DNA of 64,000 nt from CAWGUU01 sp963825765 (GCA_963825765.1 CAWGUU010000013.1:62001-126000), one strand, 5' to 3'; shown: positions 8,467 through 17,111, numbered from the stretch's first letter. Numbers and translations are program-made. The notes: generated by a model from the letters alone, not told the origin.

Positions 8467-8964
8467 CTACGCCGGGTGGCCCGGCTTCAGGTCCTTGACC
8501 GCCTGGAAGCCGAGTTGGCCCGTCCACTCCCCCGCCGCCCCGTCGAAGAGTCGCAGCAGGTGGCCGACGTGGTCGCCGGTGCCGAAGCGCTCGACGATGT
8601 GGCCGGCCACCCATCTGGTGCAGTCGCTGAGCAGGGGCAGCCCGTCGGGGCCCTCCTCCCAGCGGCAGCGGGCGAACTTGTCCACCTCGTCGCCGGTCTG
8701 GGTGCCGAACAGCTCGGCCAGCGGGCGGTCGTCCCGGGCGAGGAAGTGAACGAGCAGCGCCGACGCCGTCCTGGCCACCCGGGTGGTCCGGTTGCGCTCC
8801 GACAGCCACACGACGAGGAGCGGCGGGTCGATGCTGCACTGGCTGGCGAACCCGATCAGGCAGCCGGCCCGGTCCTCGCGGTGGGCGGTCGTGACGACGG
8901 CCATCGGGTACTCGAGGTCGGCGGCGATGGCATGGAGGGCGTCGGGACCGGCGTCGGCGGGCAT
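8467..8964 (-). CDS. Flavin reductase-like FMN-binding protein
   Basis: A 165-residue protein of the flavin reductase-like domain family, which bind FMN and often supply reduced flavin to monooxygenases. Seen are LEYPMAVVTTAHREDRAGCL, which corresponds to the flavin-binding start of the domain, and the later segments SIDPPLLVVWLSERNRTT and SALLVHFLARDD. The gene follows the response regulator on the same strand with a gap of about 70 bases and may be part of that transcript. The substrate cannot be read from the sequence. Confidence 0.8.
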   Translation of the reverse strand: MPADAGPDALHAIAADLEYPMAVVTTAHREDRAGCLIGFASQCSIDPPLLVVWLSERNRTTRVARTASALLVHFLARDDRPLAELFGTQTGDEVDKFARCRWEEGPDGLPLLSDCTRWVAGHIVERFGTGDHVGHLLRLFDGAAGEWTGQLGFQAVKDLKPGHPA

Positions 8965-9033
8965 CCCGCCTTCCTACCCAGAGTCGGCTCCTACCTGGAG
9001 ATCGGGCCAGCGCGGCGCCACCGCTTGAGGCAG

Positions 9034-9678
9034 TCACCGCTTCAGTCGGAGGATGCCCCTGTCGAGGGCGACGGTGACAGCCGCGGTCCGGTCGTCGACC
9101 CCGAGCTTGGTGAAGATGTGGACCAGATGGGTCTTCACCGTCGTCTCGCTGATGTAGAGCGCCCGGGCGATCTCCTTGTTGGCCTTGCCGTCGGCCACCA
9201 GGCCCAGTACCTCCAGCTCTCGGGGGCTGAGGGCCAGCCCCGCCGGCTCCCTCATCCGCCCCATCAGGCGGGACGCGACGGCCGCGGCCAGGACCGACTC
9301 GCCTCGCGCCGTCGCCTGCACGCCGTGGAAGAGCTCCTCGCGCGGCGAGTCCTTGAGCAGGTAGCCGACGGCTCCGGCCTCGACCGCCCGCAGGATGTCC
9401 TCGTCGGTGTCGTAGGTGGTGAGAACGAGGACCTGGGTCGCGGGGTGGCCCGCCCGTATCCGCCGGGTGGCCTCGACACCGTCGACGTTGGGCATCCGCA
9501 GGTCCATGAGCACGACGTCGGGCTCGAGGGCGGCGACCTGGCTGACCGCCTCCTCCCCGTCGGCGGCCTCACCGACGACCTCGAAGTCGGCGTTGGTGGC
9601 CAGCATCCCCTGCACGCCGGTCCGGACGACAGGATGGTCGTCGACGACGAGGATCCGGATGGGACCAGCCCGGGTCAT
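9034..9678 (-). CDS. NarL/FixJ-family response regulator
   Basis: A 214-residue two-component response regulator. The receiver domain has the acidic pocket in ILVVDDHPVV, the phosphoacceptor aspartate in DVVLMDLRMPNVDG and the switch threonine/lysine in VLTTY and YLLKDS. The C-terminal LuxR-type helix-turn-helix reads LSPRELEVLGLVADGKANKE and is followed by TVKTHLVHIFTKLG. Its ATG overlaps the kinase stop as ATGA (9675-9678), so kinase and regulator are translationally coupled. The nearby divergent LiaF-like gene suggests an envelope-stress role, which is inference. Confidence 0.93.
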   Translation of the reverse strand: MTRAGPIRILVVDDHPVVRTGVQGMLATNADFEVVGEAADGEEAVSQVAALEPDVVLMDLRMPNVDGVEATRRIRAGHPATQVLVLTTYDTDEDILRAVEAGAVGYLLKDSPREELFHGVQATARGESVLAAAVASRLMGRMREPAGLALSPRELEVLGLVADGKANKEIARALYISETTVKTHLVHIFTKLGVDDRTAAVTVALDRGILRLKR

Positions 9679-10973
9679 GGCTCTTCCCCGCGCTCCGCAG
9701 CCGGCTCGACTGGCACGACCGGCTCGACCGGCACCATGGCCACCAGCACGGTGCCCTCCCCCACCGCGCTCTCCACCTCCAACCCTCCGCCGAGCGCGGC
9801 CAGCCGCGCCTCGAGCCCCCGGAGGCCCAGACCGCCGCTCACGTCTCCCGGCCGGGCACCGACCGCCACGGGATCGAAGCCCCGGCCGTCATCTCGCACG
9901 TCGAGGATCACCCGGTCGCCCAAATAGGACAGCGTGAGCACCGCCTCGCCCGCCTGGGCGTGCTTGCGGATGTTGGCGGAACCCTCCTGGGCCGCCCGCA
10001 GGAGGGCGATCTCCACCGGTGCCGCCAGCCGTTGGGGTGTGCCGCTGACCACGAATCTGGCCGCCACGGCGGTCTCGTCGGCCAGCCCGGCGGCCAGCCG
10101 ATCCAGGGCTTCGACGAGCGATCCCCGGTCGAGCGCCTCTGGTTGAAGGGCCCAGACGAACCGACGGGCCTCGGCCAGGGTGTCCCGGGCCGTGCGCAGG
10201 GCACGGTCCAGGTGGTTGCGGGCGGTTGCCTGGCCGGGCTCCATCTCCGCCTCGGTGGCTTCCAGCAGGGTCACTACGCTGGTCACTCCCTGGGCCAGGG
10301 TGTCGTGGATCTCGGCGGCCAGCCGTTGGCGCTCGGCGAGCGTGCCTGCCTCGCGTTCGGCCGCGGCCAGCTCGGCCCGGGTCGCCTCCAGCTCCCCGAT
10401 CAGGCGGTGGCGATCCTCGCTCTGGCGCACGATGGCGTCGATCCAGAGCAGGAAGACGATGCCGAGGCCGGCGGAGAGCGCGGCGATCAGCAGGGTCAGC
10501 GGCGACGGACGGCCCGCGTCGACGAGGTCCATCGCCAGCAGCAGCCCGGTGAGGACGACGACGCCCGGGATGGCCGAGCGCGGTGACGGCAGATAGGACG
10601 GGACCTGCTGGTAGGCGCTGAAGGCCAGGAGAAAGTAGGCCTCGTTCACCGACAACGCCAGGAGCCAGAGGGCTGCGGCGCCGGCGAAGTAGACGAGGAC
10701 CTGCGGGATCGGCAGCGTCCAGATCCGCCGGCGCACCACCCACAGCCAGTACCACCCTCCCAGGAGGGTGGCCAGACCGGCGGCAGCAGCCCGGTCGGTG
10801 CCGGAAATGGCCCGGTCGGCCAGTGCCAGCATGGTGGCCAGGCCGAGGACCCCGTAGAACACGCAGTGCCAGGCGGGAGCCCACCGTTCCCACGCGTGCA
10901 CGGATCTCTTCCCGGTCCTCCGTTCCTCGCCGCCCACCATTGCAGTCTGGCCCGCGCCGGCCTGCGCCGGCAT
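9675..10973 (-). CDS. Sensor histidine kinase (HisKA_3 / NarL type)
   Basis: Membrane sensor kinase paired with the overlapping response regulator. The roughly 432-residue protein has about five hydrophobic N-terminal segments without a large extracytoplasmic domain, a coiled linker, the HisKA_3 phosphoacceptor histidine in RLAAEIHDTLAQG, an N box (AAQEGSANIRKHA) and a G box (DVRDDGRGFDP, then GGLGLRGLEARL). The small intramembrane sensor resembles LiaS/DesK-type kinases. The start is ATG 10973; an in-frame ATG at about 10940 would also retain all membrane segments. Confidence 0.92.
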   Translation of the reverse strand: MPAQAGAGQTAMVGGEERRTGKRSVHAWERWAPAWHCVFYGVLGLATMLALADRAISGTDRAAAAGLATLLGGWYWLWVVRRRIWTLPIPQVLVYFAGAAALWLLALSVNEAYFLLAFSAYQQVPSYLPSPRSAIPGVVVLTGLLLAMDLVDAGRPSPLTLLIAALSAGLGIVFLLWIDAIVRQSEDRHRLIGELEATRAELAAAEREAGTLAERQRLAAEIHDTLAQGVTSVVTLLEATEAEMEPGQATARNHLDRALRTARDTLAEARRFVWALQPEALDRGSLVEALDRLAAGLADETAVAARFVVSGTPQRLAAPVEIALLRAAQEGSANIRKHAQAGEAVLTLSYLGDRVILDVRDDGRGFDPVAVGARPGDVSGGLGLRGLEARLAALGGGLEVESAVGEGTVLVAMVPVEPVVPVEPAAERGEEP

Positions 10974-11072
10974 CGTCCATTCGGAGGATGCCGAGATCGA
11001 CCGTCCCGGCGACGACGCGACGGCGCCGTCCGTTCATGCTTCGGGTCAGGCCTCGACGAAAGGGTGAAGACG

Positions 11073-11411
11073 ATGAGAGACAGGAACGGACGCTGGGCGG
11101 TTGGTGTCTTCGGAGACAGCACCGCGACGGGAAAGTGGCAGCCGGGTGCGAAGACGCGTGCAGTGGCGGTCTTCGGCGACAGTGAGCTCGACATGAGGGA
11201 GACGGTCGGCCGCGGGGACGACATCGCGGTCCGCGCCGTCGCCGGCTTCGGCGACGTCAGGGTGATGGTGCCCGCCGGCAGCAGGGTCGAGATCTCCGGC
11301 TTCGCCCTGTTCGGCAACAAGCGCAGCGCGGTCGTCGGCGACCCTGCGGTGGACGGGCCGGTGGTGCGGGTGAAGGCGTGGGCGCTGTTCGGCGACGTCA
11401 AGGTCGCGTGA
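11073..11411 (+). CDS. LiaF-like (DUF1707/DUF2154-type) cell-wall stress protein
   Basis: A 112-residue protein built from short beta repeats of the form AVxVFGDxxxxx (WAVGVFGDS, AVAVFGDSELDMRE, AVAGFGDVRVMVP, SGFALFGNK, WALFGDVKV). This is the C-terminal LiaF domain, known from proteins that control LiaS-type kinases. No membrane helices precede it, unlike canonical LiaF. The ATG at 11073 was chosen by similarity; GTG 11064 is in frame. It is divergent from the kinase, separated by about 100 bases, and may modulate that kinase; this role is inferred from context. Confidence 0.75.
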   Translation: MRDRNGRWAVGVFGDSTATGKWQPGAKTRAVAVFGDSELDMRETVGRGDDIAVRAVAGFGDVRVMVPAGSRVEISGFALFGNKRSAVVGDPAVDGPVVRVKAWALFGDVKVA

Positions 11412-11435
11412 CCAGCCTTCCGGCGCCGGCCGGGG

Positions 11436-12068
11436 TCACCGCCAGGGGCGGTTGCCGTAGCGGTCGAGGTGGGTGACGTCGCCGACCGGTTTCCTCGACG
11501 TCGGCCCGTAGTGGCCGCGGGGCCATCCCAGGGGGATGATGCAGCACGGCGTCGTCCCCCTGGGCAGGCCGAGGATGCGGCGAGCGGCGACCGTGCTCCA
11601 CAGCGGCAGGGTGACGAGGGCGGCGCCGAGGCCCACGGCCCGGGCCGCCAGCAGCAGGTTCTGCACGCTCGGGTAGACCGAGCCGTAGTACGACGAGGCC
11701 GCGACCGGCGGGAAGGGCGGCCTCGGCCCGTGCAGGCAGGCCACGACGAGCACGGGGAGCTCCTCGAAGTGGTCGACCTGCCACTCGACCGCCCGCAGAG
11801 TGCGGCTCGTCCGGCCTTCGTCCCGGCGGCGGCTGGCGACCCGGCGGCCGACGGCACCGTAGAGGCGCCACACCCGCTTGTACTGGCGGGCCAGCCGCTG
11901 CTTGACGACGGGGTCCTTCACCACGACGAACTCCCAGCTCTGGGCGTTCGACCCGGTCGGGGCCTTCAGGGCCAGCTCGATGCAGCGCAGGACCAGCGCA
12001 TCGTCGACCGGGTCGGGAAGCAGGCGGCGGATCGCCCGCTGGGATTCCATCGCCTCCCGCAGGGGCAT
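11436..12068 (-). CDS. Nitroreductase family protein
   Basis: A 210-residue FMN-dependent oxidoreductase of the nitroreductase superfamily. The N-terminal signature MESQRAIRRLLPDPVDD (FMN phosphate-binding arginines), the segment APTGSNAQSWEFVVVKD and the late glycine-rich part SVQNLLLAARAVGLGAALVT are typical. ATG 12068 is proposed; ATG 12050 is also possible and has a GGGAGG nearby. It is convergent with the LiaF-like gene. The natural substrate is unknown. Confidence 0.85.
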   Translation of the reverse strand: MPLREAMESQRAIRRLLPDPVDDALVLRCIELALKAPTGSNAQSWEFVVVKDPVVKQRLARQYKRVWRLYGAVGRRVASRRRDEGRTSRTLRAVEWQVDHFEELPVLVVACLHGPRPPFPPVAASSYYGSVYPSVQNLLLAARAVGLGAALVTLPLWSTVAARRILGLPRGTTPCCIIPLGWPRGHYGPTSRKPVGDVTHLDRYGNRPWR

Positions 12069-12114
12069 CTCCAGGCCGCCCAAAGGGTCGGCACCGGCGC
12101 CGCGGGCCGTGGCG

Positions 12115-12408
12115 CTACTCCCCGAAGCGGGCGGTGGGGTGGCCGGGCCGGAGCAGGATGCCGGTGAGCTTGTCGGCGACGTAGACGATCTGGAGGTGGG
12201 CGATGCCCTTCTCGAAGTTGAGGGTGGTGTCGTACATGACGACCTGCTCGCCCAGGTCGACGAGGGTGCCGAGCTGCTCCCCCGCGTCCTCCCACATCTT
12301 CTTGAGATCGGCCACCGGGATGTGCTCACGTAGCTCGGGGGCGATGGCGGCTTCGATCGCGGCCAGGTCACCGTCGGTCAGCGCTTTGATCACATCGTTG
12401 GGGTTCAT
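12115..12408 (-). CDS. Small conserved protein, DUF3887-like
   Basis: A 97-residue soluble protein starting MNPNDVIKALTDGDLAAIEA and continuing with LREHIPVADLKKMWEDAGEQ and a beta-rich C-terminal half. This pattern resembles the DUF3887/NTF2-like domain found alone or fused to hydrolases; the function is unknown. The start at ATG 12408 gives the family-type N terminus; ATG 12417 is in frame. It is on the same strand as and 46 bases upstream of the nitroreductase. Confidence 0.6.
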   Translation of the reverse strand: MNPNDVIKALTDGDLAAIEAAIAPELREHIPVADLKKMWEDAGEQLGTLVDLGEQVVMYDTTLNFEKGIAHLQIVYVADKLTGILLRPGHPTARFGE

Positions 12409-12468
12409 GCCGACCATTCTGGCTGGCATTCGGCGGTTGACCGCACAACCGCCGCCTAGCCTGTCCTC

Positions 12469-12732
12469 ATGGCCGACGACGGACCCCGTACTCCCCAAGA
12501 CCTCTCGGCCGACGAGCGCCAGCGCCTGCACCACGCCCACCAGCGGCTGCGCAACACCTCCAGCGCGCTGGAGGCGCTGGTGGCCACCGAGCCGATCAAG
12601 GGTCGCTGGCCGGCCGCACCCGCCCCCTACGAGGCCCTCCAGGTGGCCCGCGACGACGTTCGCAAGGCCTACCAGGCGCTGGAGCGGTGCCACGTCGAGC
12701 TGCTGGGATGGACCCCGAGCCCGTCTGAGTAG
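12469..12732 (+). CDS. Hypothetical helical protein
   Basis: An 87-residue, charged, probably all-helical protein (SADERQRLHHAHQRLRNTSS, later QVARDDVRKAYQALERCHVE). No membrane segment or known motif is visible, and I do not recognise the family. It is divergent from the DUF3887-like gene and ends seven bases before the convergent lipase stop, leaving no room for a separate terminator. Codon use matches the neighbours, so it is probably real. Confidence 0.55.
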   Translation: MADDGPRTPQDLSADERQRLHHAHQRLRNTSSALEALVATEPIKGRWPAAPAPYEALQVARDDVRKAYQALERCHVELLGWTPSPSE

Positions 12733-12739
12733 CGGCGGA

Positions 12740-13909
12740 TCACCCAGGGGGGCAGTTGTTCGACGGGGGCACGCCGGCGATGCGTTCTCTGAGCCAGAGC
12801 ATGGCGGCGGGGACTCCGGCGACCACCCCGGACACGTGATCGGCGGGGTAGGTGCGGAACTCGACGGTGGCGCCCCGGCTGCACCACTCGTTGCGAAGGG
12901 TCTTGCCGAGGGCGTACGGGATCACCTGGTCCACCAGACCGTGATACTGAAGGATCGGGACTCCCGGGGCAGTCGCACCCAAACGGCTCTCGCCGAAGGC
13001 GGCCGCCCAATCGGGCAGCGCCAGGACGTCGGTGGTGGTGATGTCGCCGTAACTCTTGAGAGCGAACCCTGCGACGAGGCCGTCCAGACAAGCGTCTTGG
13101 TGGGCCGCCACCAGCTGCTGGCCTGTCGGGCTGAGGTAGTTCGAGAGCTGCAGCGAGGGGTGGGCGGCGTCCAAACCGATCAACGCCGCCACGCCGAAGC
13201 CGAAGAACAGGCCCCCATTGAGATTCCTGGCCGTCGCCACCACGTCGGCCGGCACCCCGCCGGTGGCGACACCGCGCAACCGAAGCTCCGGGGCGTAGGT
13301 CGGCTGGAGCTCGGCGGCCCAACTCGAAGCCGCCCCTCCCTCCGAGTACCCCCAGATCGCCACCGGTGTATCGGTCGCCAACCCCGAGGTGGGGAGCCGG
13401 ATGGCCGTCCGAGCGGCGTCCAGGACCGCGTGGCCCAAGCTGGGACCTACGACGTAGGTGTGGCGCCCGGGAGTGCCGAGACCCTCGTAGTCGGTGACGG
13501 CCACGGCCCACCCATGGGACAGCATCCCCTGGATGATCCCCGCCTCGGTCTCGGTGCCGGCGGCCATCTGGTTCGAGGGTGCGCACTGGTCGCCCAACCC
13601 CTGAGTTCCGACTGCGTAGCTGACAAGGGGACGCTTCCCGCCTCCCAGGTAGGGAAGAGCGGGCACCAGAATCGTGCCCGACACCACGTTCGCAGCCCCG
13701 TTCGTGTCCGTCGACCGGTAGAGAACCCTGGTGGCCGTCACGCCCAGCGCCGGGATGCGTAGAAGCGGATCCATCGTGAACACGGCCGGCGAAGCGCTGA
13801 CGAGGTCGCCCGGCTGACCGGTGTCGGCCGTCGCCGGCGTCGACCACACCGGCACGAGCAACAGGGCGACGAGCAACGCCCCGATGCGATGCGACCAGGT
13901 TGCTCGCAT
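12740..13909 (-). CDS. Secreted lipase, LIP family
   Basis: A 389-residue alpha/beta hydrolase of the secretory lipase (LIP) family. It has a signal peptide (about residues 1-29, ending TPATADT), YEGLGTPGRHTYVVG before the nucleophile, the nucleophile elbow GYSEGGAAS, and the likely acid and histidine in HGLVDQVIP and YPADHVSG. Homologues in mycobacteria and relatives hydrolyse triacylglycerols or esters outside the cell. It ends against the convergent small hypothetical gene. Confidence 0.87.
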   Translation of the reverse strand: MRATWSHRIGALLVALLLVPVWSTPATADTGQPGDLVSASPAVFTMDPLLRIPALGVTATRVLYRSTDTNGAANVVSGTILVPALPYLGGGKRPLVSYAVGTQGLGDQCAPSNQMAAGTETEAGIIQGMLSHGWAVAVTDYEGLGTPGRHTYVVGPSLGHAVLDAARTAIRLPTSGLATDTPVAIWGYSEGGAASSWAAELQPTYAPELRLRGVATGGVPADVVATARNLNGGLFFGFGVAALIGLDAAHPSLQLSNYLSPTGQQLVAAHQDACLDGLVAGFALKSYGDITTTDVLALPDWAAAFGESRLGATAPGVPILQYHGLVDQVIPYALGKTLRNEWCSRGATVEFRTYPADHVSGVVAGVPAAMLWLRERIAGVPPSNNCPPG

Positions 13910-13955
13910 GAAGGTCCCCCTCCTGTGTGGTGTGCGCAGCCGCCATAGTCGCCGG

Positions 13956-15176
13956 TCATGGCACCGTGTCGACCCCGACGGCCCGGACGACCACCGGCGT
14001 CAGGCGCCGACCGGCACCTCGTGGAACGTCACCATCCACCAGTCGAGGCGTTCGCCCGACGGCGGGGTCCAGTTGCCGGTGATCCGCACGTTCGCCCGGC
14101 GGCGCCGGTCGGCCACAGCCCATCAGCCGTCGGCCCTTGCGGTCGGTGAAGACCAGGCCGTCGGGATCGTCGGCGTCGCCCCGGATGTCGAATTTGCCCT
14201 GGTGGTGGAGGCGGTGATGATGCGAACACAGCGCCACCAGGTTCCAGGTGTCGGTGGGACCGCCGTCGAGCCAATGGACGATGTGGTGGATCTGCAACCA
14301 GGCGGTGTGGTCGCAGCCCGGGACCCGACAGCCCCGGTCTCGTTCCTCGATGACCATGCGGGTGCGCTCGGGCACCAGCCGTAGGGCTCTGCCCACGCTG
14401 ACCGCCACCCCATGGCGGTCGTGTTCGACGGTCTTGACCCGCCCGTCACAGCCCAGGTGGCGCAGCACGGCGTCGGGCAGGCCCGGGCCCAGGTGCAGGT
14501 TGCCGGTGCCGTCGGGGTGGAGGTGCACCACCACCGTCTGGGCATCGTGATGGCCGCGGGTGGCGTGGTCGGCGGCCAGGGCCCGTTCGGCCACCGCCAC
14601 CAGGGCGTCGGCCCACGACTCCAGCTTCTGGCGTTCCCGCTCCAAGGTCAGGGCCCGGGCGACCTTGGCCCCCTCTTCGGCCCCCAGGGTCCCCCAGCAC
14701 CGCCACCAGCCGTCGTCGTCGTGGCCGAAGTCGACCCGGCGCCGCTCGGGCTCGGGTTCGGGCTTGTCGGCCTCGAACACATACTTGGACAGGACCCGCG
14801 ACAGTTGGCTGACGGTGGCCTGGCGGGCGAAGTCGGCGACCGAGGCATCGGCCGACGCCGGGGCGTGGCGACAGATCAGGGCCACCTGGTCCTCGCTCAG
14901 CTCCCCGGCCTCGAAGGCGGCCCGGGTGTGGGGCAGCTCACCCAGCCGCCGGGCCATGGTGACCAGCCGCTGAGCCCGCTTGGGCGACACCCCGCACTTC
15001 CAGCCCACCCAATGACAAGGCGAGAGGATGTCGGCCCCCTCCCACGACCCCGTCGCCAGCACGTCGGCGATCAGGCCGACCAGGCGGCCGGCGGCGGCGT
15101 TGGCCACCCCGCACACCTGGGCCACCTCGGCCTCCAGGGCCATGGCGGTGACCTCCCGCTCCGTCGCCGTGCTCAT
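13956..15176 (-). CDS. DUF222 / HNH endonuclease (13E12 repeat family)
   Basis: A 406-residue protein with an N-terminal DUF222 domain (from AMALEAEVAQVCG to about residue 280) and a C-terminal HNH nuclease domain: GCRVPGCDHTAWLQIHHIV, then NLVALCSHHHRLHH, with the zinc cysteines and metal histidines present. It belongs to the multicopy 13E12 family of actinobacteria, several members of which are LexA-controlled in mycobacteria; the cellular role is unknown. ATG 15176 was chosen because a -10-like TACCAT lies seven bases upstream and an SOS box just beyond, suggesting a leaderless, damage-inducible transcript. Confidence 0.88.
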   Translation of the reverse strand: MSTATEREVTAMALEAEVAQVCGVANAAAGRLVGLIADVLATGSWEGADILSPCHWVGWKCGVSPKRAQRLVTMARRLGELPHTRAAFEAGELSEDQVALICRHAPASADASVADFARQATVSQLSRVLSKYVFEADKPEPEPERRRVDFGHDDDGWWRCWGTLGAEEGAKVARALTLERERQKLESWADALVAVAERALAADHATRGHHDAQTVVVHLHPDGTGNLHLGPGLPDAVLRHLGCDGRVKTVEHDRHGVAVSVGRALRLVPERTRMVIEERDRGCRVPGCDHTAWLQIHHIVHWLDGGPTDTWNLVALCSHHHRLHHQGKFDIRGDADDPDGLVFTDRKGRRLMGCGRPAPPGERADHRQLDPAVGRTPRLVDGDVPRGAGRRLTPVVVRAVGVDTVP

Positions 15177-15188
15177 CCCGCCATGGTA

Positions 15189-15204
15189 GCGAACACACGT
15201 TCGA
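15189..15204 (-). promoter_or_regulatory. SOS box (LexA site) of the DUF222-HNH gene
   Basis: The minus strand reads TCGAACGTGTGTTCGC, which matches the actinobacterial LexA consensus TCGAAC-N4-GTTCGA at 11 of 12 fixed positions. It lies 12 bases before the ATG, directly upstream of TACCAT (15188-15183), so bound LexA would cover the core promoter. The same layout occurs at 62785. Confidence 0.78.
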
Positions 15205-15517
15205 CTCTGCAAGGGATCGGCAAGGATTTCCGGGCTATGCAGCGAGCCTTCACCGCCTCCCGCCGGGTCGCACGCCGGCATCTGCGCTCCGGCCGTCACG
15301 GGCGAGCCGGACGCGGTCGTGCCGCGGAGAATGAGCGAGCTGTTCAGGTTCGGCGGAGCGAGCCGAGCTCGGACCACGATCACCGCTGGGTCGGTATGCA
15401 CGATCCGAGGCGTGGGCTCGTCGGCTCGCGATGAACGGAATCACCATCCGCCCGGTATGAGGCGGCTGGGTCACGAGGGTTCCCGGCCACCGACCGAGAT
15501 CGCGTGGCGAACCCTGC
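15205..15517. other. Gene-free stretch between the SOS box and the lipoate-ligase-like gene
   Basis: About 310 bases without a supportable gene, RNA or repeat. All short frames here lack ribosome binding sites and have no recognisable product. It separates the DUF222-HNH promoter from the end of the lipoate-ligase-like gene on the same strand. Confidence 0.5.
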
Positions 15518-16216
15518 TCACAACCCACCCAGCGCCTCGATGAACGAGGAGGTCAGCGCCGACCCGCTCATACCGGCCCCGCCCGCCACCGACGTCAGGT
15601 CGGCCGCGGCCGCGGCGCGGTCGTCGTCGGTGAGGACCAGCAGGTCGAGCAGCGGCGAGGGGTCCCACTCCACCAACACCGCGCACTGGAACAGCGACCC
15701 GGCCCGAGTCCGGCGTTGGCTGATCCCGACGACCTTCCGCCCGCCGACCGTCACCTCCCCCGGCCCGAGGCCACCGAAGCAGACCAGCGACGACCACCGC
15801 CCCGTGACCAGCCGGCCGTCGTAGGCAAAGGCGTCGGCGACGCCGAGCTCCCCGAGACACTCCGCCCACGTCTGCCCCAACCACCCGAACGCCTTCCCCA
15901 CGTCGGCCTCCCACAGGGGATCGCCAGCAGGGACGAGCACGTCGATCCACACCACCTCGCCGGGGCGCACCAGCACCGCTCCCCCGCCGCTGCGCCGGCG
16001 GACCACGTCGACCCCCGCCGCCGTCGCCCGCTCCCAGTCGACGACCGCGTCGGCCTGCGTGCTGCCGAGGACCAGTGCGGGGCCGTCCACCTCCACGACC
16101 CAGACAGAAGGGACCACAGGCGACGGCCACGCCCGCCCATGGGCGGCGGCCGCCGTCGCCTGTACAACCTCCACCCGCCAGCGCCCAACCCCGGCCGGCC
16201 CCGCCGGCACAGGCAA
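15518..16216 (-). CDS. Lipoate-protein ligase A-like protein
   Basis: A roughly 232-residue member of the biotin/lipoate protein ligase family. The key motif RRRSGGGAVLVRPGE corresponds to the RRxSGGG(A/T)V lipoyl-AMP-binding signature, and the downstream GRKVVGISQRRTRAG carries the K-x-(V/G)G-x-(A/S) element. It could ligate lipoate or octanoate to E2/GcvH proteins, or be one of the ligase-like proteins of unknown acceptor. No strong start is visible: TTG 16216 or GTG 16210 follow the HNH stop by a few bases, implying translational coupling. Confidence 0.78.
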   Translation of the reverse strand: MPVPAGPAGVGRWRVEVVQATAAAAHGRAWPSPVVPSVWVVEVDGPALVLGSTQADAVVDWERATAAGVDVVRRRSGGGAVLVRPGEVVWIDVLVPAGDPLWEADVGKAFGWLGQTWAECLGELGVADAFAYDGRLVTGRWSSLVCFGGLGPGEVTVGGRKVVGISQRRTRAGSLFQCAVLVEWDPSPLLDLLVLTDDDRAAAAADLTSVAGGAGMSGSALTSSFIEALGGL

Positions 16217-16224
16217 CGACGTGG

Positions 16225-16773
16225 TCAGGCCGACAGAGCCTCGCCGGAGCGGTCGTCCCCGGCCCGCGCCCTCGCCGACTGGCCGACCTGCAGGTACGGC
16301 TCCCACCGCGGGTCGATGGTGCCCACGGCCACGATGATCCAGGTCAGCTCCTTGGGCGCGGTGGGGCGGCGACGGAGCTTGAGGCCCACCTCGTGGGCCA
16401 GCCGGTCCTCCTTGCGGGTGTTGCACGGCCGGCACGAGGCCACCACGTTCTCCCACACGTGCTGGCCGCCGCGGCTGCGGGGCAGGACGTGATCGATGTT
16501 CTCGGCGGCGGCGTCGCAGTACTGGCAACGGTGGTCGTCGCGTGCGAACACGGCACGCCGGTTGAGGGCGGCCCGGGCCCGGAACGGCACCCGCACGAAG
16601 TACGTGAGGCGGATGACCGACGGCACCGGCATGGCGGCCCGCTCCGAGTGCAGCTGGCGGTCGGCGGCGTGGAGGATCTCCGCCTTCTCCTTCAGCACGA
16701 GCACGACGGCCCGCCGCACTGGCACGACGCAGAGCGGCTCGTACGTGGCGTTGAGGACCAGTGCCTTGGCCAC
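16225..16773 (-). CDS. HNH endonuclease (conserved actinobacterial type)
   Basis: A 182-residue protein that starts MAKALVLNATYEPLCVV and ends its core with the HNH domain CQYCDAAAENIDHVLPRSRG, then NVVASCRPCNTRKEDR. This form is widespread and single copy in actinobacteria; its DNA substrate and role are not established. GTG 16773 is chosen because it gives the typical family N terminus. The stop is nine bases before the TTG of the lipoate-ligase-like gene. Confidence 0.85.
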   Translation of the reverse strand: MAKALVLNATYEPLCVVPVRRAVVLVLKEKAEILHAADRQLHSERAAMPVPSVIRLTYFVRVPFRARAALNRRAVFARDDHRCQYCDAAAENIDHVLPRSRGGQHVWENVVASCRPCNTRKEDRLAHEVGLKLRRRPTAPKELTWIIVAVGTIDPRWEPYLQVGQSARARAGDDRSGEALSA

Positions 16774-16817
16774 GGTCAGCCGGCGGGTCGTGGTGGCAGG
16801 TGCATCGGCGTAGGAGG

Positions 16818-17066
16818 CTAGCCGACCCGGCCGAAATCTCTGCACCAATGCAGGTAGGCGACCACGTCCTCGGGTGTCGGCGGTGCCTCGGGATCGCCGT
16901 ACGCGGTCTGGCTCCTGAACCTCAGGTAGCCGGGATCCGGCAAGGGCAGCGGCGGCCAGCGACGCCACCAGCCGGGCCTGGCCAAGCGGAACACCTGCCG
17001 CACACCGACCCCCCAGAGCCGGGGCCGGACGGCGACGGCCAGCGCGGCACCGGCCAGCCAGCTCAT
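16818..17066 (-). CDS. Small conserved hypothetical protein
   Basis: An 82-residue basic protein starting MSWLAGAALAVAVRPRLWG and ending in an acidic tail (TPEDVVAYLHWCRDFGRVG), with tryptophan/proline-rich middle (RPGWWRRWPPLPLPDPGYLR). The ATG at 17066 has a strong ribosome binding site (GGAGGAG nine bases upstream). Small proteins of this type are common in actinobacteria, but I cannot name a function. A weak N-terminal hydrophobic stretch could associate with the membrane. Confidence 0.65.
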   Translation of the reverse strand: MSWLAGAALAVAVRPRLWGVGVRQVFRLARPGWWRRWPPLPLPDPGYLRFRSQTAYGDPEAPPTPEDVVAYLHWCRDFGRVG

Positions 17067-17111
17067 TGGTGCACCACTCCTCCGGATGGCGCACCAACGA
17101 GATCCGTGACA

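Noticed and set aside
13738..13959. Short frame opposite/around the lipase start as separate gene
   Set aside because: It is a shifted reading of the lipase signal-peptide region.
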